Assembly (NCBI GenBank): GCA_015487515.1
Contig: WFPQ01000150.1
Location: 1-6,152 of the forward strand
Direction: 5' to 3'
Source of the DNA: Hyphomicrobiales bacterium
GTDB lineage: Bacteria; Pseudomonadota; Alphaproteobacteria; Rhizobiales; Devosiaceae
Length of the DNA: 6,152 nucleotides
Every line of letters begins with the position of its first letter. The first letter of the stretch is position 1. The notes beneath the pieces were generated by a model, which searched no databases, was not told where the DNA came from, and saw nothing but the letters and a program-made list of their open reading frames with translations. Shown here one piece after another: positions 1 through 6,152 of this stretch. The position numbers and the translations under genes were made by a program.

Positions 1-311
1 GAATGGGCCACCAGGTTTATGGCTTCGGTGGCCGAGCGGGTAAATATCACCTGGCTGCAGTCCCCTGCCCCGATGAATCTAGCCACCCTTTCCCGGGCCC
101 CTTCAAAGGCCTCCGTGGCCCGGTTGGAAAGGGTATGCAATCCCCGGTGCACGTTTGAATAATTGTTGGTATAGGCATCGGCAATCCTTTTTATGACCTG
201 CTCAGGCTTCTGGGCCGAAGCACCGCTGTCCAGATAGACCAGCCTGTTGCCGTTGATGCTCTGTTTCAGGGACGGAAAATCTTCCCTTACCCTTTCAAGA
301 TCGAAAGCCAT
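1..311 (-). CDS. sufS: SufS, group II cysteine desulfurase (N-terminal part, cut by window edge)
   Basis: PLP-dependent cysteine desulfurase that converts cysteine to alanine and holds the released sulfur as a persulfide for SUF cluster assembly in the cytoplasm. My translation from the ATG at 311-309 gives 103 complete residues with no stop before the window edge, so about the first quarter of a family protein of roughly 400 residues. Visible SufS/CsdA hallmarks are YLDSGASAQKP (26-36), NVHRGLHTLS (53-62) and FTRSATEAINLVA (90-102); the first two clearly separate it from the IscS-like group. The PLP lysine and catalytic cysteine lie outside the window. The ATG overlaps the sufD stop by one base (TAATG), and an AGGGA lies just upstream, so translation is probably coupled to sufD. 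It is the second desulfurase of this operon. Identity is firm; completeness of the gene cannot be judged. Confidence 0.95.
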   Translation of the reverse strand, partial: MAFDLERVREDFPSLKQSINGNRLVYLDSGASAQKPEQVIKRIADAYTNNYSNVHRGLHTLSNRATEAFEGARERVARFIGAGDCSQVIFTRSATEAINLVAH

Positions 312-1570
312 TATTTCCCTGCATCTTTTCCCGCTGGCACCCCGTCACCGCCTTCCCGCAGCCATGCCTGCACTATGGCGCTCAGTTCCCCGTGCAACTG
401 CTCGTCACTGACGGAATCCAGAACTTCCTCTACAAAGGCCCTGATCAGCATAGCACTGGCCTCCTCGCGCCTGATTCCCCTGCTCATGAGATAGAACAGG
501 CTGTCCCTGTCCAGTTCACCACAGGTCGACCCATGACCGCACTGCACATCATCGGCAAAGATTTCCAGTTCGGGCTTGTTCAGAACCTGCGCCTCTTCGG
601 AAAGCATCAGCCCCTGGACCATCATCCTTGCATCGGTTTTCTGCGCGACCGGCTCCACCCTTATCATGCCCTGAAAGACTGCCCTGGCCCGGTCCCTTAC
701 CACCGCCTTGAATTTTTGCGTCGATGTGGTGTTTGCAACCCCGTGGGCCGTATCAAGGGTTATGTCGCAATGCTGGTCATTTCCCACCAGGTTGAGCCCG
801 CTGAAATCACCATTTGCCCCTTCTCCGGCAAACCGGGAAAACACCTGGGTTCTGGAAAGCCCGGCCCCTGAATTGACCATCAGATTGTGCAATTGCGCAT
901 CCCGGCCGATTTCATATTCAACGGTGTGCAGCCGGGTGACCTTTTTCGAAGAGACATCAATGATCACGTGAGTAAGTTCGGCCCCGGCCCCAAGCCTTGC
1001 CCGGCTGCCCAGATTTGCCAGGTGAGCCTGATCGGAACCGTTGATGGTTTCCACCACCACGGCCCTGGCCCCCTCTTCCAGTTCCAGCCCCACAGACGTT
1101 GCCACGTGAACCGCATCACCCTGCAGTTGCCAGTCAAGGTGCAAAATCTGCCCGGTCTTTCCACTGATTTTTATATCCAGCCCCCTGTCCACCAGGGCCC
1201 GGTTCATGGCAACCAGCACGTCCTTGCGCTCCCCAAGGGCCGAGCCGGAAACTTCACTGGCGCTCACCCCCCCTGCAGGCTCCGGCAGGCTGGCAACCAT
1301 TCCGTTTGCAATGGTGATCTTCAAGCTGCCGGCAAAATCGGGCCCGGCCATACCGGTTCTTTGAATGGAATCGGGCAGATCCGGGCCCGCCAGTGGCGGC
1401 ACCTGTCCCAGCAGTGCCTTGAGATCCGTATAATGGTAGGCTTCCACCTTGCGGCTCGGCAGCCCGTATTCCCTGAGCATGGAGTCTGCAAGAGCCTTTT
1501 CCCTGCCCGCCAGTTGCGCCAGCAGGGTCTTTTCGGCTGAAGTAACCTTGTCATCTATTGCAATGTTCAC
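311..1570 (-). CDS. sufD: SufD, Fe-S cluster assembly scaffold subunit
   Basis: Subunit of the SufBC2D complex, in which SufB-SufD form the beta-helix scaffold where clusters are built. The 419-residue length is normal (E. coli SufD is about 423). The N-terminal helical region contains GLPSRKVEAYHYTDL (about 36-50), the form of the LPTRRxExWxYTDL motif seen in SufD. The central part is the diverged right-handed beta-helix. The C-terminal core has KPELEIFADDVQCGHGSTCGE, followed by a conserved FYLMSRGI; His346 in CGHGST aligns with the E. coli His360 implicated in cluster formation. The start is GTG at 1570-1568: a GAGGGA lies 8 nt upstream, and no ATG in this frame precedes the conserved N-terminus. 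The last 12 or so residues are a Gly/Lys-rich tail of no evident function. It begins 12 nt after sufC and overlaps sufS by one base. Confidence 0.96.
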   Translation of the reverse strand: MNIAIDDKVTSAEKTLLAQLAGREKALADSMLREYGLPSRKVEAYHYTDLKALLGQVPPLAGPDLPDSIQRTGMAGPDFAGSLKITIANGMVASLPEPAGGVSASEVSGSALGERKDVLVAMNRALVDRGLDIKISGKTGQILHLDWQLQGDAVHVATSVGLELEEGARAVVVETINGSDQAHLANLGSRARLGAGAELTHVIIDVSSKKVTRLHTVEYEIGRDAQLHNLMVNSGAGLSRTQVFSRFAGEGANGDFSGLNLVGNDQHCDITLDTAHGVANTTSTQKFKAVVRDRARAVFQGMIRVEPVAQKTDARMMVQGLMLSEEAQVLNKPELEIFADDVQCGHGSTCGELDRDSLFYLMSRGIRREEASAMLIRAFVEEVLDSVSDEQLHGELSAIVQAWLREGGDGVPAGKDAGK

Positions 1571-1578
1571 TTTTGATG

Positions 1579-1584
1579 TCCCTC
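1579..1584 (-). promoter_or_regulatory. Ribosome binding site of sufD
   Basis: On the minus strand GAGGGA lies 8 nt before the GTG start of sufD and overlaps the TGA stop of sufC (1585-1583). This site decides the GTG start and suggests that ribosomes ending on sufC help initiate sufD. Confidence 0.75.
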
Positions 1585-2368
1585 AAGCCGCCGCGCCATC
1601 GGCAACGCTGCCGGCGACCTTGTCAAACGAAGAATAACCCTTGCTTTCCAGTTCCAGCGCCAGTTCCTTGCCGCCGCTTTTCACGATCCGCCCATCGGAA
1701 AACACGTGCACCCGGTCGGGCACGATATATTCCAGCAGACGCTGATAGTGGGTGATTACCAGCATGGAACGCCCTCCGTCGCGCATCTTGTTGACCCCTT
1801 CGGAAACCACTTTCAAGGCATCGATGTCCAGCCCGGAATCGGTCTCATCCATAACGCACATCTTTGGCTGCAGCAGGGCCATCTGCAAAACCTCGGCCCG
1901 CTTCTTTTCCCCGCCCGAAAATCCCACGTTAAGGGAACGCTTCAATATTTCCCTGTTCACCGAAAGATTTTCGGAAGCCGAACGCACCTCCTTCATGAAC
2001 TGGGGGGTGGTCAATTCTTCTTCACCACGGGCCTTGCGCTGGGCATTCATGGCCGCCTTCAGAAAGGTCATGGTGGCAACACCGGGAATTTCTATCGGGT
2101 ACTGGAAGGCCAGGAACAAGCCGGCCGCCGCCCTTTCGTCCGGGGACATCTCTGTGATCGAAACCCCGTCCAGCAGCACGTCCCCGTCTGTTATCTCGTA
2201 GCCATCCCTGCCGGCTATGGCATAGGAAAGGGTGGACTTTCCAGAACCGTTCCGGCCCATGATCGCATGGACCTCGCCCCGGGGCACCACCAGGTCAACC
2301 CCTTTCAGAATTTCCTTTTCTTCCACCTGTACCCTTAGGTTCCTGATTTCCAGCATCGGTGTGCTCAT
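1583..2368 (-). CDS. sufC: SufC, ABC-type ATPase of the SUF complex
   Basis: Soluble ABC ATPase that powers conformational change of the SufB-SufD scaffold during Fe-S cluster assembly; not a membrane transporter despite the fold. In the 261-residue product all nucleotide-binding motifs are intact: Walker [10 protein letters not shown] (38-46), Q-loop FQYPIEIPG with Gln89, ABC signature FSGGEKKR (150-157), Walker B CVMDE (171-175), D-loop SGLD (178-181) and switch His207. The signature and the ETDSGLD stretch are characteristic of SufC. The start chosen is the ATG at 2368-2366 ([11 protein letters not shown]), which has GGAG 7 nt upstream and forms an ATGA overlap with the cupin gene; the frame is open 10 codons further upstream, but that would add an Arg/Trp-rich stretch unlike the family and lengthen the overlap. 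A start at the later Met5 is possible. Normal family length is about 250 residues. Confidence 0.97.
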   Translation of the reverse strand: MSTPMLEIRNLRVQVEEKEILKGVDLVVPRGEVHAIMGRNGSGKSTLSYAIAGRDGYEITDGDVLLDGVSITEMSPDERAAAGLFLAFQYPIEIPGVATMTFLKAAMNAQRKARGEEELTTPQFMKEVRSASENLSVNREILKRSLNVGFSGGEKKRAEVLQMALLQPKMCVMDETDSGLDIDALKVVSEGVNKMRDGGRSMLVITHYQRLLEYIVPDRVHVFSDGRIVKSGGKELALELESKGYSSFDKVAGSVADGAAA

Positions 2369-2880
2369 TCTTCTTCTCCAGTATCTTCGCCATCCCAATA
2401 GTCCACGGCGCTTTCCATTCGTCCTATGAATACCAGTTTCGCCCCCATCAGCCCCTTGTCCGAAGGCACCCTTGAGGCCACGGCAAACTTGTTGCTGTCC
2501 GCATATTCAACCACGTCCGGGTCATTGCGGGTGGAAACCACCAGATATTTCAGGTCCGCATCCGAATTATTGCGCATCTGATGGGCGCTGCCCCCATCCC
2601 CGGCCGGGGCGGCAATGACATCTCCCGCCCTTACCGGCCAGACTTCATCGCCGGCCTGATATTCTCCGGTTCCCGACATTACAATCAGCATCTCTTCATT
2701 ATTGTGATGGGCATGGCGGGGAAAGGCCGTCTTGCCCGCCGGAACCACATGATATTGCGCCCCGAGCCGTTCCGCTCCGATTTTTGCTCCGAGCCGGGCC
2801 AGTCCGGCTTCGAACCTGCTGCCCTTTTTCCATGGGCGCAATTCTTCCTCGAACATGTTGGCTATCGGTTTTTTTGCCAT
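2365..2880 (-). CDS. Single-domain cupin protein embedded in the suf operon
   Basis: A 171-residue protein with one double-stranded beta-helix (cupin) domain. Cupin motif 1 is visible as G49, H56-A-H58, E63 and G70, and motif 2 as G86, P92-A-G94, H100 and N104, with three extra residues between G94 and H100. The usual metal ligands (His56, His58, Glu63, His100) are all present, so metal binding is likely. The overall pattern, including [13 protein letters not shown] near the start and [10 protein letters not shown] after the domain, resembles the uncharacterised COG3837-type cupins. The C-terminus is acidic ([10 protein letters not shown]). No signal peptide or membrane segment is seen. Its ATG overlaps the sufB stop (TGATG) and its stop overlaps the sufC start (ATGA), so it is made together with them. 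Substrate and function are unknown; a link to iron, sulfur or redox handling in SUF assembly is inferred only from position. Confidence 0.9.
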   Translation of the reverse strand: MAKKPIANMFEEELRPWKKGSRFEAGLARLGAKIGAERLGAQYHVVPAGKTAFPRHAHHNNEEMLIVMSGTGEYQAGDEVWPVRAGDVIAAPAGDGGSAHQMRNNSDADLKYLVVSTRNDPDVVEYADSNKFAVASRVPSDKGLMGAKLVFIGRMESAVDYWDGEDTGEEE

Positions 2881-4349
2881 CAGCCCACGCTCCCCTCAAG
2901 GGAAATCGCAATCAGTTTCTGACTCTCCACCATGAATTCCATCGGCAGGTGCTGCAATACCTCGCGCACGAAGCCGTTGACTATAAGGGCCACTGCCTCC
3001 TCGTCGCCAAGCCCGCGCTGCTGGCAATAAAACAGCTGGTCATCGGAAATTTTCGAAGTCGTGGCCTCGTGCTCGAATACCGAACTTGCATTGCGGCTTT
3101 CGATATAGGGCACCGTATGGGCCCCGCACCTGTTGCCGATCAGCAGACTGTCACACTGGGTGAAATTGCGCGCACCAGCGGCTTTTGCATGGGCCGAAAC
3201 CTGCCCCCTGTAAGTGTTGTCCGATTGCCCGGCGGCTATACCCTTGGCAATGATAAGGCTGGAGGTATTCCTGCCCAGGTGGATCATCTTGGTGCCACTG
3301 TCCACCTGCTGGTGACCATTTGAAACCGCAATTGAATAGAATTCCCCTCGCGATCCGTCGCCGCGCAGGATGCACGAAGGATATTTCCAGGTTATGGCCG
3401 AACCGGTTTCCACCTGGGTCCAGGAAATTTTTGAATTCTTTCCCCGGCAATCCCCGCGCTTGGTGACGAAATTGTAAATCCCGCCCTTTCCGTTCTTGTC
3501 GCCCGGGTACCAGTTCTGCACCGTGGAATATTTTATTTCCGCATCATCCAGCGCAACCAGTTCCACCACTGCCGCATGCAACTGGTTTTCATCGCGCATC
3601 GGCGCCGTACACCCCTCCAGATAGGAAACATAAGAACCTTCATCAGCAATTATCAGCGTGCGCTCGAACTGGCCGGTCTTTGGTTCATTTATCCGAAAGT
3701 AGGTGGAAAGCTCCATCGGGCAGCGCACCCCCTTGGGTATGTAGACAAACGAACCATCGGTGAACACGGCCGAATTGAGCGTGGCATAAAAATTGTCACT
3801 GACCGGAACCACGGAGCCTAGATATTTCTGCACCAGCTCCGGGTGGGTTTTTACCGCCTCGGAAATCGGGCAGAATATGATTCCCGCCTTGGCCAGTTCT
3901 TCCTTGAAGGTGGTGACCACCGAAACCGAATCAAACACCGCATCCACGGCGACCCGGGCTCCTTCCACACCAGCCAGAATGGCCTGTTCGGCCAGGGGAA
4001 TGCCAAGTTTCTTATAGGTTTCCAAAAGTTCCGGATCCACCTCGTCAAGACTCTTGGGCCCCGGAGTGTTCTTGGGAGCTGCATAATAATGCAGATCCTG
4101 AAAATCTATCCTTGGATATTTGACCCTTGCCCAGGTCGGCTCCTTCATGACCTGCCAGCGCTCTAGGGCCTTCAGTCGCCATTGCAAAAGCCAGTCGGGC
4201 TCATCCTTCTTGGCCGAAATATAGCGCACGATATCGGCATCAAGGCCCTTTGGAGCCAGTTCGCTTTCGATATCGGTGGCAAAACCATACTTGTACTTGT
4301 CCACGTCGAGCTCTGAAACATGCTCCACGGTTTCCTTGACTGCAACCAT
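2880..4349 (-). CDS. sufB: SufB, Fe-S cluster assembly scaffold subunit
   Basis: Core scaffold protein of SufBC2D that accepts persulfide sulfur and on which the nascent Fe-S cluster forms. The 489-residue length matches the family (E. coli 495). The N-terminus carries [16 protein letters not shown] and a [19 protein letters not shown] motif typical of SufB. The beta-helix core includes [18 protein letters not shown] (203-220) and YLEGCTAP (243-250), whose Cys247 is likely the equivalent of the E. coli sulfur-accepting Cys254. Near the C-terminus TQCDS supplies Cys399 and FEHEATTS supplies His427 and Glu428, with exactly the spacing of E. coli Cys405 and Glu434, so the catalytic site looks complete. 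The ATG at 4349-4347 has GGAG 5 nt upstream and follows the desulfurase stop after one base. The stop overlaps the cupin start. Confidence 0.98.
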   Translation of the reverse strand: MVAVKETVEHVSELDVDKYKYGFATDIESELAPKGLDADIVRYISAKKDEPDWLLQWRLKALERWQVMKEPTWARVKYPRIDFQDLHYYAAPKNTPGPKSLDEVDPELLETYKKLGIPLAEQAILAGVEGARVAVDAVFDSVSVVTTFKEELAKAGIIFCPISEAVKTHPELVQKYLGSVVPVSDNFYATLNSAVFTDGSFVYIPKGVRCPMELSTYFRINEPKTGQFERTLIIADEGSYVSYLEGCTAPMRDENQLHAAVVELVALDDAEIKYSTVQNWYPGDKNGKGGIYNFVTKRGDCRGKNSKISWTQVETGSAITWKYPSCILRGDGSRGEFYSIAVSNGHQQVDSGTKMIHLGRNTSSLIIAKGIAAGQSDNTYRGQVSAHAKAAGARNFTQCDSLLIGNRCGAHTVPYIESRNASSVFEHEATTSKISDDQLFYCQQRGLGDEEAVALIVNGFVREVLQHLPMEFMVESQKLIAISLEGSVG

Positions 4350-4350
4350 T

Positions 4351-5523
4351 TCAACTCCTGCCGATCTGTGGCGTCTTCATCTGATTTTCTTTCCTGTGCC
4401 GTGCAACCAGGCGGCCAAGGGCTGCCAGGGCCATTTCCATGTCATGCCTGGTGCTGTTCCAGCCCACGCTTACCCGGATGGCACACCGGGCCAGTTCACC
4501 AGAGACCCCCATGGCTTCAAGAACCGGGCTTGCAGAAACCTTTCCCGACGAACAGGCCGAGCCGGAAGAAACCGCGATCCCCTCCAGATCAAGGGATATC
4601 AGGGCAGTTTCGTTTCCGATTCCCTCAAAGGCAAAATAACTGACGGTACCGATTCTGTTCGCTCCGCGCCCGAAGATCTGCACATTCCCGTCGATCTGCA
4701 AGAGCCCGTCCTCGAAATACTCGATCAGCCCCTTGAGCTTTCCGATGTCGAAATGACGCCAGGCCTGTGCCGCCGCCTCCCCGAAACCGGCAACCAGCAT
4801 GGTGGCCAGAGTTCCGCCACGCCGTCCCATTTCCTGGCCGCCACCGGGAATGATCCTGGCCCCGTTGCAATGTTCCTTCATCAGCAGAGCCCCGACCCCG
4901 GCAGCCCCCCCCATCTTGTGGGCGCTGATCGCCATCATGTCAGCACCGGCGGTGGCAAATTTCATGGGCAGTTTTCCATAGGCCTGCACCCCGTCCACCA
5001 GCATCAGATATCCCGTGCCGGCCACTGTTCTTTCTATTTCTTCAATGGGCTGAATTACCCCGGTTTCCCCGTTCACCAGGTGAACGCAGACCAGGGCCCG
5101 GCTCCTAAAGCGCCTGTGCTCGGCCAGCATTCTTTCCAGCTCCCCGACATCTATGACCCCGTCTTTGTCAAGGGGAACATATTCCAGGTCCGCCCCGCTG
5201 ATTTCTGCCGCACCGATTACTGATTTGTGCTCCCCCCGGGAAAGAAAGATTTTTTCCACCCCCAGATGGTTTACCGACCCGACTATCCCCTGGGTGATGG
5301 CCTCGCTGGCCGATCCGCAAAACACCACCTGGGAACGTTCGGCCCCGGCCAGATCTGCCACCTGGGAACGGGCCTTTTCGATGATATTGGCCAGGGCCCG
5401 TCCTTCACCATGAATCGAAGAAGGGTTACCCACCATTTCCATAACACCGGTCATGACCTGGCGCGCTTCTTCAAGCAGCACGCCCGAAGCATTATGATCC
5501 AGATATACCCGTGAATTGCCCAT
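4351..5523 (-). CDS. Group I cysteine desulfurase (IscS/NifS-like), first gene of the suf operon
   Basis: PLP enzyme that releases sulfur from cysteine as an enzyme-bound persulfide; probable sulfur donor for the Suf scaffold. From the ATG at 5523 it has 390 residues. Visible motifs: YLDHNASG (7-14), [10 protein letters not shown] (33-42), GEHKSV with His99 stacking on [14 protein letters not shown] (150-160), LVDGVQA with Asp177 and Gln180, PLP lysine Lys203 in [19 protein letters not shown] (227-238), and the catalytic Cys324 in [10 protein letters not shown], a long-loop arrangement of the IscS/NifS group. It differs from classic IscS in details (NGET instead of NNEI), as in the desulfurases commonly heading alphaproteobacterial suf operons. 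AGG lies 6 nt before the ATG; an in-frame TTG at 5529 would put that AGG directly against the start, so ATG is preferred. The stop precedes sufB by one base. Commonly annotated iscS or sufS-like, so no symbol is given. Confidence 0.93.
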   Translation of the reverse strand: MGNSRVYLDHNASGVLLEEARQVMTGVMEMVGNPSSIHGEGRALANIIEKARSQVADLAGAERSQVVFCGSASEAITQGIVGSVNHLGVEKIFLSRGEHKSVIGAAEISGADLEYVPLDKDGVIDVGELERMLAEHRRFRSRALVCVHLVNGETGVIQPIEEIERTVAGTGYLMLVDGVQAYGKLPMKFATAGADMMAISAHKMGGAAGVGALLMKEHCNGARIIPGGGQEMGRRGGTLATMLVAGFGEAAAQAWRHFDIGKLKGLIEYFEDGLLQIDGNVQIFGRGANRIGTVSYFAFEGIGNETALISLDLEGIAVSSGSACSSGKVSASPVLEAMGVSGELARCAIRVSVGWNSTRHDMEMALAALGRLVARHRKENQMKTPQIGRS

Positions 5524-5529
5524 CTTCAA

Positions 5530-5532
5530 CCT
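5530..5532 (-). promoter_or_regulatory. Short ribosome binding site deciding the desulfurase start
   Basis: On the minus strand AGG sits 6 nt before the ATG at 5523 but directly abuts the in-frame TTG at 5529-5527. The spacing therefore favours ATG. The match to the anti-Shine-Dalgarno sequence is short, so support is modest. Confidence 0.45.
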
Positions 5533-5675
5533 GAAAACTTTTCAACAGAATAAAATCAAACCGAGCCGGATCCCGAAAAAACTCCTTCAACGACCACTTT
5601 GCCAATCAATCCTTGAATTTGGTGCCCCCACTAATCTAAAAGGATCTGCGCCGACTGATCTTGTATCAAGAACTT

Positions 5676-5700
5676 CTAGTTTTGAATAATTCTAAACTAG
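5676..5700. promoter_or_regulatory. 25-bp inverted repeat, candidate Irr-type iron-control operator
   Basis: Arms CTAGTTTTGAAT and ATTCTAAACTAG around a single central A at 5688; 11 of the 12 arm positions are complementary, the only mismatch being T5683 with T5693. The inner part reads TTTTGAA-TAA-TTCTAAA, one base from the TTTAGAA-N3-TTCTAAA pattern that I recall for the iron-control element bound by Irr, the Fur-family haem/iron regulator of Alphaproteobacteria. It lies roughly midway between two divergent genes. The repeat is seen directly; binding by Irr is inference, and another dimeric regulator (Rrf2/RirA type, for example) could use it. No regulator gene is present in the window. Confidence 0.6.
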
Positions 5701-5715
5701 TCCTTTCGTCGGCTC

Positions 5716-5744
5716 TATGTAAGGGTCAGAACACATAACGTCAA
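5716..5744 (-). promoter_or_regulatory. Possible sigma-70 promoter of the suf operon
   Basis: On the minus strand TTGACG (5744-5739) is followed after 17 nt by TACATA (5721-5716). The -35 box matches five of six consensus bases but the -10 only three of six. Transcription would start near 5709, giving a leader of about 185 nt and placing the 25-bp inverted repeat immediately downstream of the start, a location suited to repression. The call is weak; other start points are possible. Confidence 0.3.
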
Positions 5745-5815
5745 GCGGATATGAGCCAGTGTGTCCGGGTTTGAAGTAAAAATTGAAATTTTATGAGTAT
5801 AAGGACCAAGTCTCC

Positions 5816-6152
5816 ATGCCAGAAGTAATTTACAACGGTCCCAGTGGAAGGGTTGAGGGCCGTTATCAGCCGGGAAAGGAACCCAATGCCCCGGTGGCGA
5901 TAATCATGCACCCCCATCCCGAATTTGGCGGCAACATGAACAATCAGATCATTTATGACCTTTATTACATGTTCGTGGAGCGCGGTTTTGCCACCCTTCG
6001 TTTCAACTCGCGGGGGGTCGGGCGCTCCCAGGGTATTTTCGATCATGGCCCGGGAGAACTTTCCGACGCCGCCGCCTCCCTGGACTGGCTGCAATCCATC
6101 AATCCCGAGAGCAAGGGATCCTGGATTGCCGGCTTTTCGTTCGGCGCCTGGA
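5816..6152 (+). CDS. Alpha/beta hydrolase (N-terminal part, cut by window edge)
   Basis: Start of a soluble serine hydrolase of the small COG2945-like alpha/beta hydrolase type. The 112 complete residues read from ATG 5816 show a first beta strand ending in the MHPHPEFGGNMNNQ motif (31-44, oxyanion-side HPHP signature), RFNSRGVGRSQG (62-73), and the nucleophile elbow GFSFG with Ser108 (106-110). The acid and histidine of the triad would lie beyond the window. AAGGA at 5801-5805 precedes the ATG by about 10 nt. It is divergent from the suf operon across a shared regulatory region; such hydrolases are often found beside suf or iscR genes in Alphaproteobacteria (from general recollection), but the substrate is unknown and a role in Fe-S metabolism is unproven. 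There is no signal peptide, so a cytoplasmic location is likely. Confidence 0.9.
   Translation, partial: MPEVIYNGPSGRVEGRYQPGKEPNAPVAIIMHPHPEFGGNMNNQIIYDLYYMFVERGFATLRFNSRGVGRSQGIFDHGPGELSDAAASLDWLQSINPESKGSWIAGFSFGAW

Larger units (their letters stand above)
5524..5815. other. Divergent intergenic region between the suf operon and the hydrolase
   Basis: About 290 bp that is visibly more AT-rich than the flanking genes and must contain the promoters for both directions. It holds the 25-bp inverted repeat at 5676-5700, a possible minus-strand promoter at 5716-5744, a small neighbouring inverted repeat TCTTG-TAT-CAAGA at 5659-5671, and an AT-rich imperfect 17-bp palindrome at 5777-5793 just before the hydrolase ribosome binding site. 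I see no convincing coding region, tRNA, riboswitch or hairpin-plus-T-run terminator in it. No regulator gene of the Rrf2/IscR type, which often occupies this place in related operons, is present. Confidence 0.8.

Noticed and set aside
887..1540. Open frame of 217 codons on the plus strand opposite sufD
   Set aside because: Antisense shadow of sufD with a low-complexity Pro/His/Gln/Arg-rich translation and no family features.
1706..2338. Open frame of 210 codons on the plus strand opposite sufC
   Set aside because: Antisense to a fully conserved ATPase; its composition has no domain-like pattern.
2369..2398. Ten-codon upstream extension of sufC
   Set aside because: The added [10 protein letters not shown] stretch is out of character for SufC, lies within the cupin gene, and has no better ribosome binding site than the downstream ATG at 2368.
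4276..5223. Long open frame of 315 codons on the plus strand opposite the cysteine desulfurase
   Set aside because: It lies wholly antisense to genes with clear catalytic motifs, its predicted protein is rich in Pro, His and Gln with no recognisable domain, and such mirror frames are common in GC-rich coding DNA.
5565..5585. T-run on the minus strand (A-run at 5576-5581) as a terminator
   Set aside because: No GC-rich stem precedes the T-run, and its position in the leader of the operon does not suit a factor-independent terminator.
5661..5692. Possible plus-strand promoter for the hydrolase, TTGTAT with AATAAT after 18 nt
   Set aside because: The -35 element matches only three of six bases and the -10 is merely part of the palindrome, so it is too weak to annotate; overlap of an operator with a hydrolase promoter remains possible.
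5741..6094. Open frame of 117 codons on the minus strand across the hydrolase start and the intergenic region
   Set aside because: It overlaps the hydrolase coding sequence, whose motifs are clear, and its product resembles no family I know.

Overview
The window holds most of a SUF-type iron-sulfur cluster assembly operon on the minus strand, plus the start of a divergently transcribed alpha/beta hydrolase gene at the right edge. Read in the direction of transcription (right to left), the operon runs: group I (IscS/NifS-like) cysteine desulfurase, sufB, a small cupin-fold gene, sufC, sufD, and sufS (group II cysteine desulfurase, cut off by the left edge). The order desulfurase-sufB-sufC-sufD-sufS, with two different desulfurases and a neighbouring alpha/beta hydrolase, is typical of Alphaproteobacteria. 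Protein features such as the [10 protein letters not shown] and [10 protein letters not shown] motifs of the first desulfurase fit that group. No finer taxonomic placement can be supported from the sequence alone.

Layout: 1-311 sufS N-terminus (-); 311-1570 sufD (-); 1583-2368 sufC (-); 2365-2880 cupin protein (-); 2880-4349 sufB (-); 4351-5523 cysteine desulfurase (-); 5524-5815 divergent intergenic region; 5816-6152 alpha/beta hydrolase N-terminus (+). The genes of the operon are packed extremely tightly: junctions are a 1-nt gap, a TGATG overlap, an ATGA overlap, a 12-nt gap with the ribosome binding site overlapping the upstream stop, and a TAATG overlap. This strongly suggests one polycistronic, translationally coupled mRNA.

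How the genes work together (family knowledge): a cysteine desulfurase takes sulfur from cysteine as a persulfide, the SufBCD ATPase scaffold receives the sulfur and iron and builds the cluster, and downstream carriers (not in this window) deliver it. The cupin protein has an intact-looking metal-binding motif and sits between sufB and sufC; its role is not established here and it is the least explained member of the set.

The regulatory interest lies in the intergenic region. There is no Rrf2/IscR-type regulator gene between the operon and the hydrolase, but there is a near-perfect 25-bp inverted repeat (5676-5700) whose core resembles the iron-control element bound by the alphaproteobacterial haem/iron regulator Irr. 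This suggests iron-responsive control of the operon, the hydrolase, or both. Nothing in the window points to a mobile element, CRISPR array, RNA gene or wholly new system; it is a fairly ordinary housekeeping locus with one embedded accessory gene.
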